Shown piece after piece: positions 24,415-34,696 of a DNA stretch of 64,000 nucleotides (position 1 is the stretch's first letter; each line of letters begins with the position of its first letter). The notes under the pieces were generated by a model that worked only from the letters and a program-made list of their open reading frames with translations, did not search any database and was not told where the DNA came from. This stretch comes from Actinomadura citrea. Lineage in GTDB: Bacteria; Actinomycetota; Actinomycetes; Streptosporangiales; Streptosporangiaceae. Made by a program: the position numbers and the translations under genes. The DNA lies in the NCBI RefSeq assembly GCF_013409045.1, contig NZ_JACCBT010000001.1, positions 1,550,001-1,614,000 of the forward strand. The letters are read 5' to 3'.

Positions 24415-25653
24415 TCAGCCGTCCCGGCGTTCCGGGGGGACGCGGCGGGCGATCAGGAGCGCGACGTCGTCCGGGGCCGCCTGGCGGCCGATCAGCGCCG
24501 ACATCACCGCCGCGCCGACCGCCTCGGGAGGCCCGGCGTAGGCCGCCTCGCACAGCCGGGCGACACCGGCCAGGATCGACTCGTCCCGCCGCTCGATCAG
24601 CCCGTCGGTGTAGAAGCACAGCAGGGCGCCGGGCGGGAGGGTGAGGGTCAGGGTCCGGCGGGGAACCCCCTCGCCCAGGCCGATCAGGACGTCGAACTTC
24701 ATGTCCACGGACTCGGCCGGGCCTTCCGGCAGCGCGAGGACCGGGGGAGGGTGCCCGGCCGACGACAGCCGGACCCGGCCCGTGGCGGTGTCGACGACCG
24801 CGTACAGGACGGTCGCCGTCGCCTCGGGTTCGAAGTGCAGCATCTTCCGGTTGAGCTTGCGCAGCACCACGGCCGGGTCGTCGTTGTCCAGCGCGTAGGC
24901 GCGCAGCGCGCTGCGCATCCGGCCCATGACGACGGCCGCCGGGAGCCCGTTGCCCGCCACGTCGCCGATGACGATGCCGACCTCGCCCGAGGGGAGCGTG
25001 AACACGTCGTACCAGTCCCCGCCGACGATCGCCTTGCCGGGGCTGTAGCGGGCGGCCAGTTCGAGCCCGGAGACCTGCGGGGGCGCGGCCGGGATGAGGC
25101 TGCGCTGCAGTTCGAGCGCGCCGGCGCGTTCGGCGCGGCTGAGCAGGGACTGCACCGCCAGCGCTGCGCGGGAGGCCGCGAGCTGGAGGAACCCGGTCTC
25201 CTCGGGGGTGAACCGGCGGTGGGCGAGCGTCCCCACGTGCATGACTCCGACCAGCGTCCCGCCGCCGACGAGCGGGACGCCGAGCAGCGAGTGCAGGCCC
25301 CGCTCGACGAGCAGCGGGTTGAACACGCCGGCGCTGGGCACGTCCGGCACGTAGACCGGCCTTCGCTCGGCGGCGACCCGCCCGGCGAACCCCTCGCCCA
25401 CGGGGACGTGGGCGGCCTGGGCGACCTCCTCCTCGATGCCCTTCGCCGCCGTCGCGACGAGGAGCCGCTCCTCCCGGTCCAGGAGCAGGACCACGGCGGT
25501 GTCGACCCTCAGGACGGCGCGGACGCGGTCGAGGAGGGTGTCGAGCAGTTCGTCCATGTCCATGTTGGCGAACGCCTCGTCGGTGATCGCCTGGATGTTC
25601 GCCAGCCTGCGGATCGCACCCTCCGAAGCGCCCGCCGTGTTCTCCACGTTCAC
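24415..25653 (-). CDS. GAF domain SpoIIE-type (PP2C) protein phosphatase
   Basis: A 412-residue soluble phosphatase. An N-terminal GAF domain (about 20-170, with VPVGEGFAGRVA and GVPLVGGGTLVGVMHVG) is joined by a helix (ERAGALELQRSLIP) to a SpoIIE/PP2C domain. Metal-binding aspartates are visible in GGDWYDVF, GDVAGNG, and the C-terminal TDGLIERRD and APDDVALL. Such proteins dephosphorylate anti-anti-sigma (STAS) proteins in response to a small molecule or redox signal. A GTG at 25647, with AAGG eight bases upstream, may be the true start, giving MENTAG. No STAS partner lies nearby. Confidence 0.88.
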   Translation of the reverse strand: MNVENTAGASEGAIRRLANIQAITDEAFANMDMDELLDTLLDRVRAVLRVDTAVVLLLDREERLLVATAAKGIEEEVAQAAHVPVGEGFAGRVAAERRPVYVPDVPSAGVFNPLLVERGLHSLLGVPLVGGGTLVGVMHVGTLAHRRFTPEETGFLQLAASRAALAVQSLLSRAERAGALELQRSLIPAAPPQVSGLELAARYSPGKAIVGGDWYDVFTLPSGEVGIVIGDVAGNGLPAAVVMGRMRSALRAYALDNDDPAVVLRKLNRKMLHFEPEATATVLYAVVDTATGRVRLSSAGHPPPVLALPEGPAESVDMKFDVLIGLGEGVPRRTLTLTLPPGALLCFYTDGLIERRDESILAGVARLCEAAYAGPPEAVGAAVMSALIGRQAAPDDVALLIARRVPPERRDG

Positions 25654-25663
25654 ACCTTATGTA

Positions 25664-26758
25664 CTACCCGGTCGCGCCGGGTGGACCATCTCCGCGCAGG
25701 CACCTCCGGACACCGGTGGCGATCTCCAGATCCTCGCGGGCCGTCACCACGAGCGCACGGACGGCGGCGCCGGCGGCGGTGACGTCGGTGTCGCCGTCCG
25801 CGGCGGCGTTGCGGTCCGGGTCGACGGAGGTCCCGAGGTAGGCGAGGTCCTCGGCCAGCCGCAGGCGGACCGCCGCGTCGTGCTCGCCGATCCCGCCGGT
25901 GAAGACGAGGACGTCGAGCCCGCCGAGCGAGGCCGTCATCGCGGCGGCGCAGGCGCGCAGGCGATGGTGGTAGACGTCCAGGGCGGCGAGGGCGGTCGCG
26001 TCGTGCCGGGCCGCCCGCTCGCGGACCCGGCGCATGTCGCCGGTGCCGGTCAGGCCGCGCAGCCCGGAGTCGCGTTCGAGCGCGTCGCCCACCTCCGCGG
26101 GGGCGAGGCCGTGTTCGATCAGCCAGAGCGGGATGCCGGGGTCGACGCTGCCCGCCCGCGACGCCATGACCAGCCCTTCGAGGGGCGTGAACCCCATGGT
26201 GGTGTCGACCGACCTGCCCTCGGCCACGGCGCACAGGGACGCGCCGGCGCCGAGGTGGCACACCACCATCCGCAGCGCGGCCGGGTCGGCGCCGATCATC
26301 TCGCTGGCGCGCCGCACGGCGTAGGAGAACGACAGGCCGTGGAAGCCGTAGCGGCGCAGGCCGAACCGCTCGCACCACTCCCGGGGCAGCGCGTAGGTCG
26401 CGGCGGCGGCCGGGAGGGCGGCGTGGAAGGCGGTGTCGAAGCACGCCACGGCCGGGACGTCCGGCAGGACGCCGGTGATCTCGGCCAGGGCGTGCAGGGA
26501 GGCGGGCTGGTGCAGCGGCGCGAGGTCGGCGAGCGCGCGGAGCCGCGCGGTGACCTTCTCGTCGACGCGCACCGGCGCGGTGAAGTCGGTGCCGCCGTGG
26601 ACGAACCGGACGCCGACGGCGTCCGGCCGGGGCAGGTCCGCGACCAGCCCGGCCATCTCGTGGCCACCGGCGGACTCCTCGGCGAGGACCGTGTCGTCGG
26701 CGTCGAGCAGGCTCACCTTCAGGCTGCTCGACCCGGGGTTGACCGTCAGGACCCGCAT
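25664..26758 (-). CDS. ackA: Acetate kinase
   Basis: A 364-residue acetokinase, slightly shorter than the usual 395-400. Motifs are the N-terminal NPGSSSLK phosphate loop, RFVHGG, YGFHGLS, VCHLGAGASLCA, and VFTGGIGEHDAAVR. It converts acetyl phosphate plus ADP to acetate and ATP. Its ATG overlaps the phosphoketolase stop as TGATG, so the two are translationally coupled. Together they cleave xylulose- or fructose-phosphate and recover ATP from the acetyl phosphate. The stop lies 11 bases from the start of the downstream phosphatase gene. Confidence 0.93.
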   Translation of the reverse strand: MRVLTVNPGSSSLKVSLLDADDTVLAEESAGGHEMAGLVADLPRPDAVGVRFVHGGTDFTAPVRVDEKVTARLRALADLAPLHQPASLHALAEITGVLPDVPAVACFDTAFHAALPAAAATYALPREWCERFGLRRYGFHGLSFSYAVRRASEMIGADPAALRMVVCHLGAGASLCAVAEGRSVDTTMGFTPLEGLVMASRAGSVDPGIPLWLIEHGLAPAEVGDALERDSGLRGLTGTGDMRRVRERAARHDATALAALDVYHHRLRACAAAMTASLGGLDVLVFTGGIGEHDAAVRLRLAEDLAYLGTSVDPDRNAAADGDTDVTAAGAAVRALVVTAREDLEIATGVRRCLRGDGPPGATG

Positions 26759-29118
26759 CAGTAGGGCCACGTCCAGTCGCGGACCTCGGGGGCGTCCTCG
26801 CCGTGCTCGCGCGTGTAGGAGCGCAGGAAGAGGCGCTGGTCGGCCATCCGCTGCCGGAGGTGGGCGACGCGGGCGCCGAGGGAGGGGACGCGGTCGACGA
26901 CGTCCATGACGAGGTGGAACCGGTCGAGGTCGTTCAGCATGACCATGTCGAACGGCGTGGTCGTCGTCCCCTCCTCCTTGTAGCCGCGGACGTGCAGGTT
27001 GCCGTGTCCCGCGCGCCGGTAGGTGAGGCGGTGGATGAGGTACGGGTAGCCGTGGAAGGCGAAGATGACGGGCTTGTCGGTGGTGAACAGGGTGTCGTAC
27101 TCGCGGTCCGACAGGCCGTGGGGGTGCTCGCCGGACGGCTGGAGCCGCATCAGGTCGACGACGTTGACGACGCGGACGCGCAGTTCGGGGAACAGTTGCC
27201 GGAGCAGGTCGACGGCCGCGAGCGTCTCCAGCGTCGGGATGTCGCCCGCGCAGGCGAGCACCACGTCGGGGTCGGCGCCGCCGTCGGTGGAGGCCCACTC
27301 CCAGACGCCGATGCCGCGGGTGCAGTGCGCGATCGCGGCGTCCATCGGCAGCCAGTTCAGCGCGGGCTGCTTCCCGGCCACGATCACGTTGACGTAGTCG
27401 CGGGAGCGCAGGCAGTGGTCGCCGACCGACAGCAGCGTGTTCGCGTCCGGCGGCAGGTACACGCGGACGATCTCCGGCTTCTTGTTCAGCACGACGTCGA
27501 GGAAGCCGGGGTCCTGGTGGGTGAAGCCGTTGTGGTCCTGCCGCCACACGTGCGACGACAGCAGGTAGTTCAGCGACGCGATCGCCCGCCGCCACGGCAG
27601 GCCGCGGGTGACCTTCAGCCACTTCGCGTGCTGGTTGAACATGGCGTCGACGATGTGCACGAACGCCTCGTAGCTGTTGAACAGCCCGTGCCGCCCGGTG
27701 AGCAGGTAGCCCTCCAGCCAGCCCTGGCACAGGTGCTCGCTCAGCACCTCCATCACCTGGCCGGACCGGGCCTGGTGCTCGTCGGTCGGCAGCAGCTCGC
27801 CCTGGAAGACGCGGTCGGTGACCTGGAAGACGTCCCCGAGCCGGTTGGACGCCGTCTCGTCCGCGCCCATGATCCGGAAGTTGGACGGGTTGGCGCGCAC
27901 GACGTCGCGCAGGAACGTCCCGAGCCTCCGGGTGGGCTCGGTCGTGGTGGTGCCGGGCTTGTCGACCTCCACGGCGTAGTCCCGGAAGTCGGGCAGCGCC
28001 AGCGGCTTCAGCAGCAGCCCGCCGTTGGCGTGCGGGTTCGCGCTCATCCGCCGGTCGCCCGCCGGCGCGAGCGCCCGGAGCCCGGCCACCGGCCGGCCCG
28101 CCTCGTCGAACAGCTCCTCCGGGCGGTAGGAGCGCAGCCACTCCTGCAGTTGCGCGCGGTGCCCGGCGTCCTCGCGCACTCCGGCGAGCGGCACCTGGTG
28201 GGACCGCCAGGTGTTCTCGACCGGCAGCCCGTCCACCTCCTTCGGGCCCGTCCAGCCCTTGGGGGACCGCAGGACGATCATGGGCCAGCGGCGCCGCTGC
28301 GACGCCTGCCCCTCGCGTGCGCCGCGCTGGATGTCGGCGATCTCGTCGAGGGCCTGGTCGAGGGCGGCGGCCATCTTGCGGTGCATGGAGGCGGGCTCGT
28401 CCCCGCTCACCAGGAACGGCCGGTAGCCGTACCCGTCCAGGAGCTGGACCAGCTCCTCCTCGGGGATGCGGGCCAGCACCGTCGGGTTCGCGATCTTGTA
28501 GCCGTTGAGGTGCAGGACGGGCAGGACGGCGCCGTCCCGCACCGGGTCGAGGAACTTGGTGGAATGCCAGCTCGCCGCGAGGGGGCCCGTCTCGGCCTCG
28601 CCGTCCCCGACGATGCACGCGACCACGAGGCCGGGGTTGTCGAAGGCCGCCCCGAACGCGTGGGCGAGGGAGTAGCCCAGCTCGCCGCCCTCGTGGATGG
28701 AGCCGGGCGTCTCCGGCGCGACGTGGCTCGGGATGCCGCCGGGGAAGGAGAACTGCCGGAACAGCCGCCGCATGCCCGCCTCGTCCTGCGACACCTCCGG
28801 ATACACCTCGCTGTAGGTGCCTTCGAGCCAGGCGTTCGCGACCGCCGCGGGACCGCCGTGCCCCGGGCCCATGACGTAGATCATGTCGAGGTCGCGCGCC
28901 CTGATCACGCGGTTGAGGTGGGCATAGCAGAAGTTCAGGCCCGGTGTGGTGCCCCAGTGCCCGAGCAGCCGCGGCTTGAGGTCCCGCCGTTCGAGCGGCT
29001 CGCGGAGCAGCGGGTTGTCCAGGAGGTAGATCTGCCCCACGGACAGGTAGTTGGCGGCTCTCCAGTACGCGTTGATCTGCTGTACTTCGTCATCGCTCAG
29101 GGTGCCCGACTGGGTCAT
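26758..29118 (-). CDS. xfp: Xylulose-5-phosphate/fructose-6-phosphate phosphoketolase
   Basis: A 786-residue TPP enzyme splitting xylulose-5-P or fructose-6-P into acetyl phosphate and an aldose phosphate. The N-terminal TPP domain has [28 protein letters not shown], and GDGEAETGP as the ThDP motif. Further landmarks are [17 protein letters not shown] and HDFFRV-like family blocks, and [14 protein letters not shown] chose the ATG at 29118, preceded by GGGAGG at seven bases. A frame extending to 29190 lacks a ribosome site. Its stop overlaps ackA. This is the classic phosphoketolase-acetate kinase operon. Confidence 0.94.
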   Translation of the reverse strand: MTQSGTLSDDEVQQINAYWRAANYLSVGQIYLLDNPLLREPLERRDLKPRLLGHWGTTPGLNFCYAHLNRVIRARDLDMIYVMGPGHGGPAAVANAWLEGTYSEVYPEVSQDEAGMRRLFRQFSFPGGIPSHVAPETPGSIHEGGELGYSLAHAFGAAFDNPGLVVACIVGDGEAETGPLAASWHSTKFLDPVRDGAVLPVLHLNGYKIANPTVLARIPEEELVQLLDGYGYRPFLVSGDEPASMHRKMAAALDQALDEIADIQRGAREGQASQRRRWPMIVLRSPKGWTGPKEVDGLPVENTWRSHQVPLAGVREDAGHRAQLQEWLRSYRPEELFDEAGRPVAGLRALAPAGDRRMSANPHANGGLLLKPLALPDFRDYAVEVDKPGTTTTEPTRRLGTFLRDVVRANPSNFRIMGADETASNRLGDVFQVTDRVFQGELLPTDEHQARSGQVMEVLSEHLCQGWLEGYLLTGRHGLFNSYEAFVHIVDAMFNQHAKWLKVTRGLPWRRAIASLNYLLSSHVWRQDHNGFTHQDPGFLDVVLNKKPEIVRVYLPPDANTLLSVGDHCLRSRDYVNVIVAGKQPALNWLPMDAAIAHCTRGIGVWEWASTDGGADPDVVLACAGDIPTLETLAAVDLLRQLFPELRVRVVNVVDLMRLQPSGEHPHGLSDREYDTLFTTDKPVIFAFHGYPYLIHRLTYRRAGHGNLHVRGYKEEGTTTTPFDMVMLNDLDRFHLVMDVVDRVPSLGARVAHLRQRMADQRLFLRSYTREHGEDAPEVRDWTWPY

Positions 29119-29612
29119 GCGCGTCCTCCCGGGTGTTCTCGACCGCCCTGAGGACATCCCGTCCCCACGGACGGGGTTCTCAACCGTCACCGAGAGCCCA
29201 TCAGCCCTGGGCCCGCGGGCCTAGGGGCGAACGTCCCGGGAAGGCCGCGGCGACAACGAGGCCACGGCGCTCGGCCGTGACCTCGTCCCCCACCTCGGTG
29301 TGACCGTCGCCGGTTACAGGGGCGGTATGCCGGGCGCGACGGCGCGCGGCCTCCGCCCCGCCCCCCAGCGAACCGGCGGGGGCGTCACCTCCGGGTGCTG
29401 GAAGCCTGCCGCCTACCCGGGCGTAGGTTCGCGGTTCCGGGAGCGCGGTCGACGAGCGGCGGGCAATCTGCGGCCAGTGGTCGACCATGAGCGACGGTTG
29501 GATGACAAAGCGCGACATTAGGCACGACGACCGGGACGGCGGGCGGGCGGAAGGGGCCGCGGAGGTCTGAGATGCTACGCAGATCTGCACAGGTAAGAGG
29601 CAAGGAGGCGGA
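29119..29612. other. Intergenic region between divergent phosphoketolase and amidase genes
   Basis: About 490 bases hold no gene I can support; frames on both strands are antisense shadows of the amidase region or lack ribosome sites. A GC-rich imperfect hairpin lies near 29207-29227. The last 30 bases carry the amidase ribosome site (AAGGAGG). No convincing paired -35/-10 was found for either gene. Confidence 0.5.
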
Positions 29613-30944
29613 ATGGGCGGGTTCTTCACCGGACGGACGCTGACCGGCATCGGGCGCGACCTGCGCGCGGGCCGGGAGTCGGCGCGGGGCCTGGTCGCGC
29701 GGGTCCTGGAGTCGGTCGACAAGGACCTGAACGCCTTCGTGACCCTGGACGCCGAGGGCGCCGAGACCGCCGCCCGGTGGGCCGACGAGGAGCTGGCGTC
29801 CGGTGTCGACCGTGGCCCGCTGCACGGCGTCCCGGTCGCGGTGAAGGACATCGTCGACGTCGCCGGGCTGCCCACCGGCATGGGGTCCGGCCACTTCGCC
29901 GGGTACGTCGCCGAGGCCGACGCGGCCTGCGTGACGATGCTGAGGGACGCGGGCGCCGTGATCGTCGGCAAGACCGGGACGCAGGAGTTCGCGTTCGGCG
30001 GCAGCGGCGACGTGTCGGTGAACGGGGCGGTCCGCAACCCCCGCGACCGGGAGCGGATGTCCGGCGGGTCCAGCAGCGGCAGCGCCGTCGCGGTCGCCGC
30101 GGGCATGGTCCCGCTCGCCATCGGCACCGACACGGGCGGATCGGTGCGCATCCCGTCCGCGTTCTGCGGGATCGCCGGGTTCAAGCCGCCGCACGGCGTC
30201 ATCCCGACCGACGGAGTGTTCCCCCTGTCGCGTTCGCTCGACCACGTGGGCGTCCTCGCCGCCACCGCGGAGGACTGCCGCCTCGCCTATGACGCGCTGA
30301 CCGGGCCGGCGGAGGCCGTCCCCTCCCTCCTGGACGGCTCGTCCGGCGGCGGCGACCGGGCCGGGGCCACGCCGTACGGGCGCGTCGCCTGGATCGAGCC
30401 GCCGGCGTGCGACCCCGAGGTGGAGCGGCGCGTCCGCGCCCTGTTCCCGGACGCGCCGTCCGAGCGGATCGACTTCGCCGGGCTCCGGCAGGTGTTCCTG
30501 GCGATCGAGTACAGCGAGGCGTACGACGTGCACGCCGAGCGGGTCGCCGAGGCGCCCGGCCGGTACCAGCCGGCGACCCTCGCCCGCCTGGAGGGCGCGG
30601 GCCGGATGCCGGGCTGGCGGCTCGTCCGGGCGCTGCGCGAGCGGGACCGGTACGCCGAGGAGATCGCCGTGCTGCTGGACCGCTACGACCTGCTGGCCAT
30701 GCCCACCATGCCGATCCCCGCGCCGCGGATCGGCGCGACCGAGGTCGGGCTCGGCCCGCTCACCGCGCTCCTGGTCAGCCTCACCTCGCCGTGGAACGTG
30801 CTGGGACTGCCCGCCCTGTCCGTTCCCGCCGGAACCGTCCCGGCGGACGGCGGCGGCGGCGAGCTGCCGGTCGGGGCGCAACTCGTCACCCGCCGCGGCG
30901 CGGAGAGCCTCCTGTTCACCGCCGCCGAGCATCTCGCCCGCTGA
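29613..30944 (+). CDS. Amidase signature family hydrolase
   Basis: A 443-residue amidohydrolase of the GatA/amidase signature group. The Ser-cisSer-Lys triad is visible: Lys78 in VAVKD, Ser153 in the GGSSSGSA block, and nucleophile Ser177 in DTGGSVR. Downstream IAGFKPPHGVIPTDG and LDHVGVLA follow the family pattern. It hydrolyses carboxylic amides, or C-N bonds of related substrates; the specific substrate cannot be read, and no gatC/gatB genes are adjacent. AAGGAGGCGG precedes the ATG. It converges on the AAA ATPase with a 15-base gap. Confidence 0.9.
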   Translation: MGGFFTGRTLTGIGRDLRAGRESARGLVARVLESVDKDLNAFVTLDAEGAETAARWADEELASGVDRGPLHGVPVAVKDIVDVAGLPTGMGSGHFAGYVAEADAACVTMLRDAGAVIVGKTGTQEFAFGGSGDVSVNGAVRNPRDRERMSGGSSSGSAVAVAAGMVPLAIGTDTGGSVRIPSAFCGIAGFKPPHGVIPTDGVFPLSRSLDHVGVLAATAEDCRLAYDALTGPAEAVPSLLDGSSGGGDRAGATPYGRVAWIEPPACDPEVERRVRALFPDAPSERIDFAGLRQVFLAIEYSEAYDVHAERVAEAPGRYQPATLARLEGAGRMPGWRLVRALRERDRYAEEIAVLLDRYDLLAMPTMPIPAPRIGATEVGLGPLTALLVSLTSPWNVLGLPALSVPAGTVPADGGGGELPVGAQLVTRRGAESLLFTAAEHLAR

Positions 30945-30959
30945 CCGGTCTCCGCCCGG

Positions 30960-33692
30960 CTAGAGGTAGAGGCCGAAGAACTCCTCGGGGTGGTCCAGGA
31001 GCGGGGGAAGGTCGTCGGCGGTCAGCGTGACCAGTTCCTCCCTGGTGGGGGGCGCCTGGTCGCCGCGCTTGTCCTTGCCCGCGCCCTTCCTGACCGCCGG
31101 GTCGCTCGTGAGGGCGACGGCGGCGGAGGCGACGCGGTCGGCCTGGTTCGCGACGGCCACGTCCAGCATGTTGCGCATCAGGCGGCCGTTGCCGAAGGAC
31201 GGGCCGCGGGGCGCGCGGCGCAGCATCGAGCGCAGGACGTCCTCGGTGCCGGGGGCCAGCTCGAAGCCGTCGGCGGCGGCGAGCTGGCCGAACACTGTGA
31301 TCAGCTCGTCGTCGGCGTAGTCGGGGAAGTGGATCTGCTTGGGGAACCGGGAGTCCAGGCCGGGGTTGGCGGCGAGGAACTCGGCCATCTCCTGCTGATA
31401 GCCGGCGACGACCACGACGAGGTCGTCGCGGTGGTCCTCCATCAGCTTGACCAGCTCGGCGATCGCCTCGTGCCCGTAGTCGCCCTTCAGCGGCGACTGC
31501 GTCAGCGTGTACGCCTCGTCGATGAACAGGACGCCGCCGACCGCGCGCTCCACCAGGCGGCGGGTGCGGGGCGCGGTCTGCCCGATGTACTCGCCGACGA
31601 GGTGGGCGCGGGACGCCTCCACCAGGTGCCCGGACGACAGGACGCCGAGCCGCTTGTAGATGCGGCCGAGCAGCCGGGCCACCATCGTCTTGCCGGTGCC
31701 CGGGTTGCCGGTGAACACCATGTGCCGGGTCGGCGGGGTGATCCGCAGGCCCGACTCGCTGCGCAGCCGCGCCGCGTGCGTGCCCGCGACGAGCAGCGCG
31801 ATCTCGTGCTTGACGGTCTCCAGGCCGGTGAGCTCGCGCAGCTCGGCCAGCGGGTTCCCGGCGGCCTGCGCGGTGTCGAGCGCGGCCGGGACGTCCTGCT
31901 TGCGGACGACCAGCCCGCCGCCCTCCGCGTCGGCGTCGAGCCGGGCCCGCGCGGCGGCGACGACCTGGTCGGCGAGATGCGGCGCGAGGCGCGCGTTGCG
32001 GAGCGTCTGCGTCGGCGGGGTCGCGGCCAGCAGCGCGCCCGCCGCCTCGATCGCCGGGCGGGTGCCGCGGGCGCCGCGGGCGTCCAGCGCGCGGCGGAAC
32101 AGCTCGGCGTGGCCCGCCGCCGTGAACGGCCGGGTGCGGGCGATCCGGAACCGCTGCGGCAGGACGGGGTTGATCTCGCGGATCCGCTCCTCGCCGCCGG
32201 CGTCGCACAGCGCCACCAGGTTCAGGTCGGGGTGGACGGCGAGGAGCCGGTGCAGCTCGGCGGCCAGGGCCTCGCCGTTGCCGGGGTCGGCGACGATCCC
32301 GTCCAGGCCCTCGATGATCAGCAGCCGGTCGCCGGCGCAGTCGCGGGCGTCGGCGTGCAGCTTGGCGACGGCGTCCGACAGGCGCTGCCCGGCGTACAGG
32401 TTGTCGGTGACCCAGTGCGGATCGCGGCCGAGCGCCAGTGCCTTGCCGAGCTCCTGCGCCGCGTCGCGCTTGCCGGTGCCGTCCGGCCCGCTGATCAGCA
32501 GCCGGACGGACGCGCTGCCGCGGGTCAGCTCGGCCAGCGCCGCGGTCACCTCCGGCTGCTCGACCAGCGAGGTGGCGATCTCCGGCCGGCCGGCCGCGGT
32601 CGTCGCGGACCCGGCGGCGGCGGGCACGCTCTTCAACGTCTCGGTGAGCGGGTTCACGACGCGGCGGCGCGGTGCGTAGAGGCGGCGCAGGTCGGTCTGG
32701 AACTGGCCGACCGGGATCCACTCCGCCTTCGGGAACCACGGGTCGCCCGGCAGTCCCTGCACGATCGCGATGAACCGCATCGCCATGTCGAGCCAGCCGC
32801 GGCACGCGTCGGCGGCGCCCGCGACGAGTGCCCGGACGAGCCAGGCCCGCGTCCGCTCCTGCCAGGCGCCCGCCTTGAACCCGCGGCGCTCCGCGGTGAA
32901 CCGCTGGAGCAGCTCGCCGTACCGGTCCTCGCCGAGCGCGACCGCGAGTTCGGCCGGGACCTGCTCCATGCTGCCCTGGAGCAGCAGCTGGACCAGGTGG
33001 ACCTCGACCGTCTCCTCGCGCGGCGCCGCCTCCATCAGGTGCTCGTAGGACGCGAGCAGGCCCGCGCAGACCCACTCCAGGTAGCCGACCGGGCCGAGCA
33101 GCTCGGGGACCGCCGCGACGATGTCGTCTCCGGCGTGCGCGTGCCAGTGCTCCCGCAGTTCCGTCTTGGGCAGGTTCACGTCGCAGACCGGCGGGTCGTC
33201 GTAGAGGCGCAGCAGCGCCTTGCGGCGCTCCTCCATCGGCTCGATGCCCTCCAGCACGGACAGGCAGTCGCGGGCCAGCTCGATCGCCAGCGCCCGGTCG
33301 GGCGCCTCGATGAGCCAGTCCACCGGGGGCCGCCACCGCCCGCCCGGCGCGTCCCAGCGGGTCATCCGGGTGCTGAGCGGCCCGGGGTTGACCAGGTGCC
33401 GGTGCAGCAGCCGCTCGGGGAGCTGCGACCACGAGCCCGCCTTGATCGCGCCGCCGCCCGGCAGGAACGCCAGCATGCCGAAGATCTCCGCGGTGACGAG
33501 CGACGCGGGCAGCGTCAGCAGCTTGTGCTCGTCGGTGGTCAGCTCCACGGCCCGCGGGTCGGCCGCGAGCCCGTCGATCCGCGCCGAGATCTCCTCGAAC
33601 AGCCCGTCCGGGACGCGCCACGGGCCGTGCGAGTAGACGTCGAGCACCGGCTCGTCGGTGAGCAGTAGCTCAAGATGCTCCGGCAGCCGCAA
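30960..33692 (-). CDS. Two-module AAA ATPase (CbbX/EccA/SpoVK-like)
   Basis: A 910-residue protein. About 370 N-terminal residues have no recognised domain. They are followed by a first, poorer AAA module with GPDGTGKR near 400 and DRLLIIEGLDGI as Walker B. The second, canonical CbxX/CfqX module has GNPGTGKTMVARLLG near 660, FIDEAYTL as Walker B, and the pore region YIGQTAPRT. The second module resembles CbbX, SpoVK and EccA remodelling ATPases. No type VII secretion or Rubisco gene lies nearby, so its client is unknown. I chose a TTG at 33692, six bases after GGGGAG, since the frame upstream enters the promoter. Confidence 0.8.
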   Translation of the reverse strand: MRLPEHLELLLTDEPVLDVYSHGPWRVPDGLFEEISARIDGLAADPRAVELTTDEHKLLTLPASLVTAEIFGMLAFLPGGGAIKAGSWSQLPERLLHRHLVNPGPLSTRMTRWDAPGGRWRPPVDWLIEAPDRALAIELARDCLSVLEGIEPMEERRKALLRLYDDPPVCDVNLPKTELREHWHAHAGDDIVAAVPELLGPVGYLEWVCAGLLASYEHLMEAAPREETVEVHLVQLLLQGSMEQVPAELAVALGEDRYGELLQRFTAERRGFKAGAWQERTRAWLVRALVAGAADACRGWLDMAMRFIAIVQGLPGDPWFPKAEWIPVGQFQTDLRRLYAPRRRVVNPLTETLKSVPAAAGSATTAAGRPEIATSLVEQPEVTAALAELTRGSASVRLLISGPDGTGKRDAAQELGKALALGRDPHWVTDNLYAGQRLSDAVAKLHADARDCAGDRLLIIEGLDGIVADPGNGEALAAELHRLLAVHPDLNLVALCDAGGEERIREINPVLPQRFRIARTRPFTAAGHAELFRRALDARGARGTRPAIEAAGALLAATPPTQTLRNARLAPHLADQVVAAARARLDADAEGGGLVVRKQDVPAALDTAQAAGNPLAELRELTGLETVKHEIALLVAGTHAARLRSESGLRITPPTRHMVFTGNPGTGKTMVARLLGRIYKRLGVLSSGHLVEASRAHLVGEYIGQTAPRTRRLVERAVGGVLFIDEAYTLTQSPLKGDYGHEAIAELVKLMEDHRDDLVVVVAGYQQEMAEFLAANPGLDSRFPKQIHFPDYADDELITVFGQLAAADGFELAPGTEDVLRSMLRRAPRGPSFGNGRLMRNMLDVAVANQADRVASAAVALTSDPAVRKGAGKDKRGDQAPPTREELVTLTADDLPPLLDHPEEFFGLYL

Positions 33693-33790
33693 CGAACACT
33701 CCCCAAGAACGTCCAAAACAGGGGTACAGCTTATGTTTTCCGAGCGAGTGCTGGGGCGCCCGAGTCCCCCTCGACGGCCGCGCCGCACAC

Positions 33791-34696
33791 TCAGGGGCGG
33801 CGGAGGGACTCCACGGCGATCCGGGCGGCGGAGCCGATGACCGCGTCGGCCTCGGGGAGGACGGCCACGGGCAGCATCGACCTGGTGAAGACCGCCACCG
33901 CGTAGCGGGCGCCGTCGGGGTACTCGACCGCGCCCACCTCGTTCCGCAGGGTCGGCAGGGTGCCGGTCTTGCCGCTGACGACGACGTCGTCGTAGGGGAA
34001 CCCGGACGACAGGCGGTGCGGCCAGACCTGGAGGCCGAACAGGCGGCGCATCGCCGCCGACCCGGCGGGCGGGGCGGCCTCGTCCCGCCAGATCATCGAC
34101 AGCAGCCGGGTCATGTCGCGCGGCGTGCTGCGGCTCGTGCGGAGCGGGTCGAGGGCGCGCAGCCGGCCCTGGAGGCCCGGCTCGTCCAGCCGCGCCCAGA
34201 CCTCGGCGACGCTGTCCGCCCCGGCGTCGGCGAGCAGGGACTCGTGCAGGTCGCGGCCGTTGCCCTCGATGACGGTGTGGCGGAGCCCGAGGTCGGCGGC
34301 CGTCGCGTTGACCGCGTCCAGGCCGACCCGGTCCATGACGACGTCGGCCGCGGCGTTGTCGCTGACGGTGATCATCAGGCAGGTGAGGTCGCGCAGCGAC
34401 ATGCGGACCTCGTCCAGCAGCGCCGACACCCCGGTCGGCCCGGCGGTGCGGTCGTCCGGGCGCAGCGTGACCTGCTCGGCCGGGTCCAGCACGCCCGCGG
34501 CGGCCTGCCGGTGGAACGCGACGAGCAGCGGCACCTTGAACACCGACGCGAGCACCACCGGCTCGTCGGCGCCGACCGCGACGTCCCGGCCGGTGTCGAT
34601 GTCCACGACGTGCAGGAACCCGGTCACGCCCGCGGACCGGAACGCCGCCTCGATCCGCTCCGCCGCACCCGCCCTCCTGACGGGCACCTCGCTCAT
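33791..34696 (-). CDS. Beta-lactamase-like serine hydrolase, no signal peptide
   Basis: A 301-residue penicillin-recognising serine hydrolase. SVFK (Ser51 and Lys54), SDN in ITVSDNAA, and KTG in VSGKTGTLP are the three class A motifs. The ExxLN block of true class A enzymes is not evident. No signal peptide is seen, so it may be cytoplasmic and act as an esterase or on a cell-wall fragment, not on beta-lactams. Its ATG overlaps the LysR stop by ATGA. Being coupled to a LysR gene recalls the ampR-ampC association, though here the two are in one operon. Confidence 0.78.
   Translation of the reverse strand: MSEVPVRRAGAAERIEAAFRSAGVTGFLHVVDIDTGRDVAVGADEPVVLASVFKVPLLVAFHRQAAAGVLDPAEQVTLRPDDRTAGPTGVSALLDEVRMSLRDLTCLMITVSDNAAADVVMDRVGLDAVNATAADLGLRHTVIEGNGRDLHESLLADAGADSVAEVWARLDEPGLQGRLRALDPLRTSRSTPRDMTRLLSMIWRDEAAPPAGSAAMRRLFGLQVWPHRLSSGFPYDDVVVSGKTGTLPTLRNEVGAVEYPDGARYAVAVFTRSMLPVAVLPEADAVIGSAARIAVESLRRP

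Noticed and set aside
29201..30265. Minus-strand frame between phosphoketolase and amidase
   Set aside because: Mostly antisense to the amidase, whose catalytic residues are intact; no recognisable protein features.
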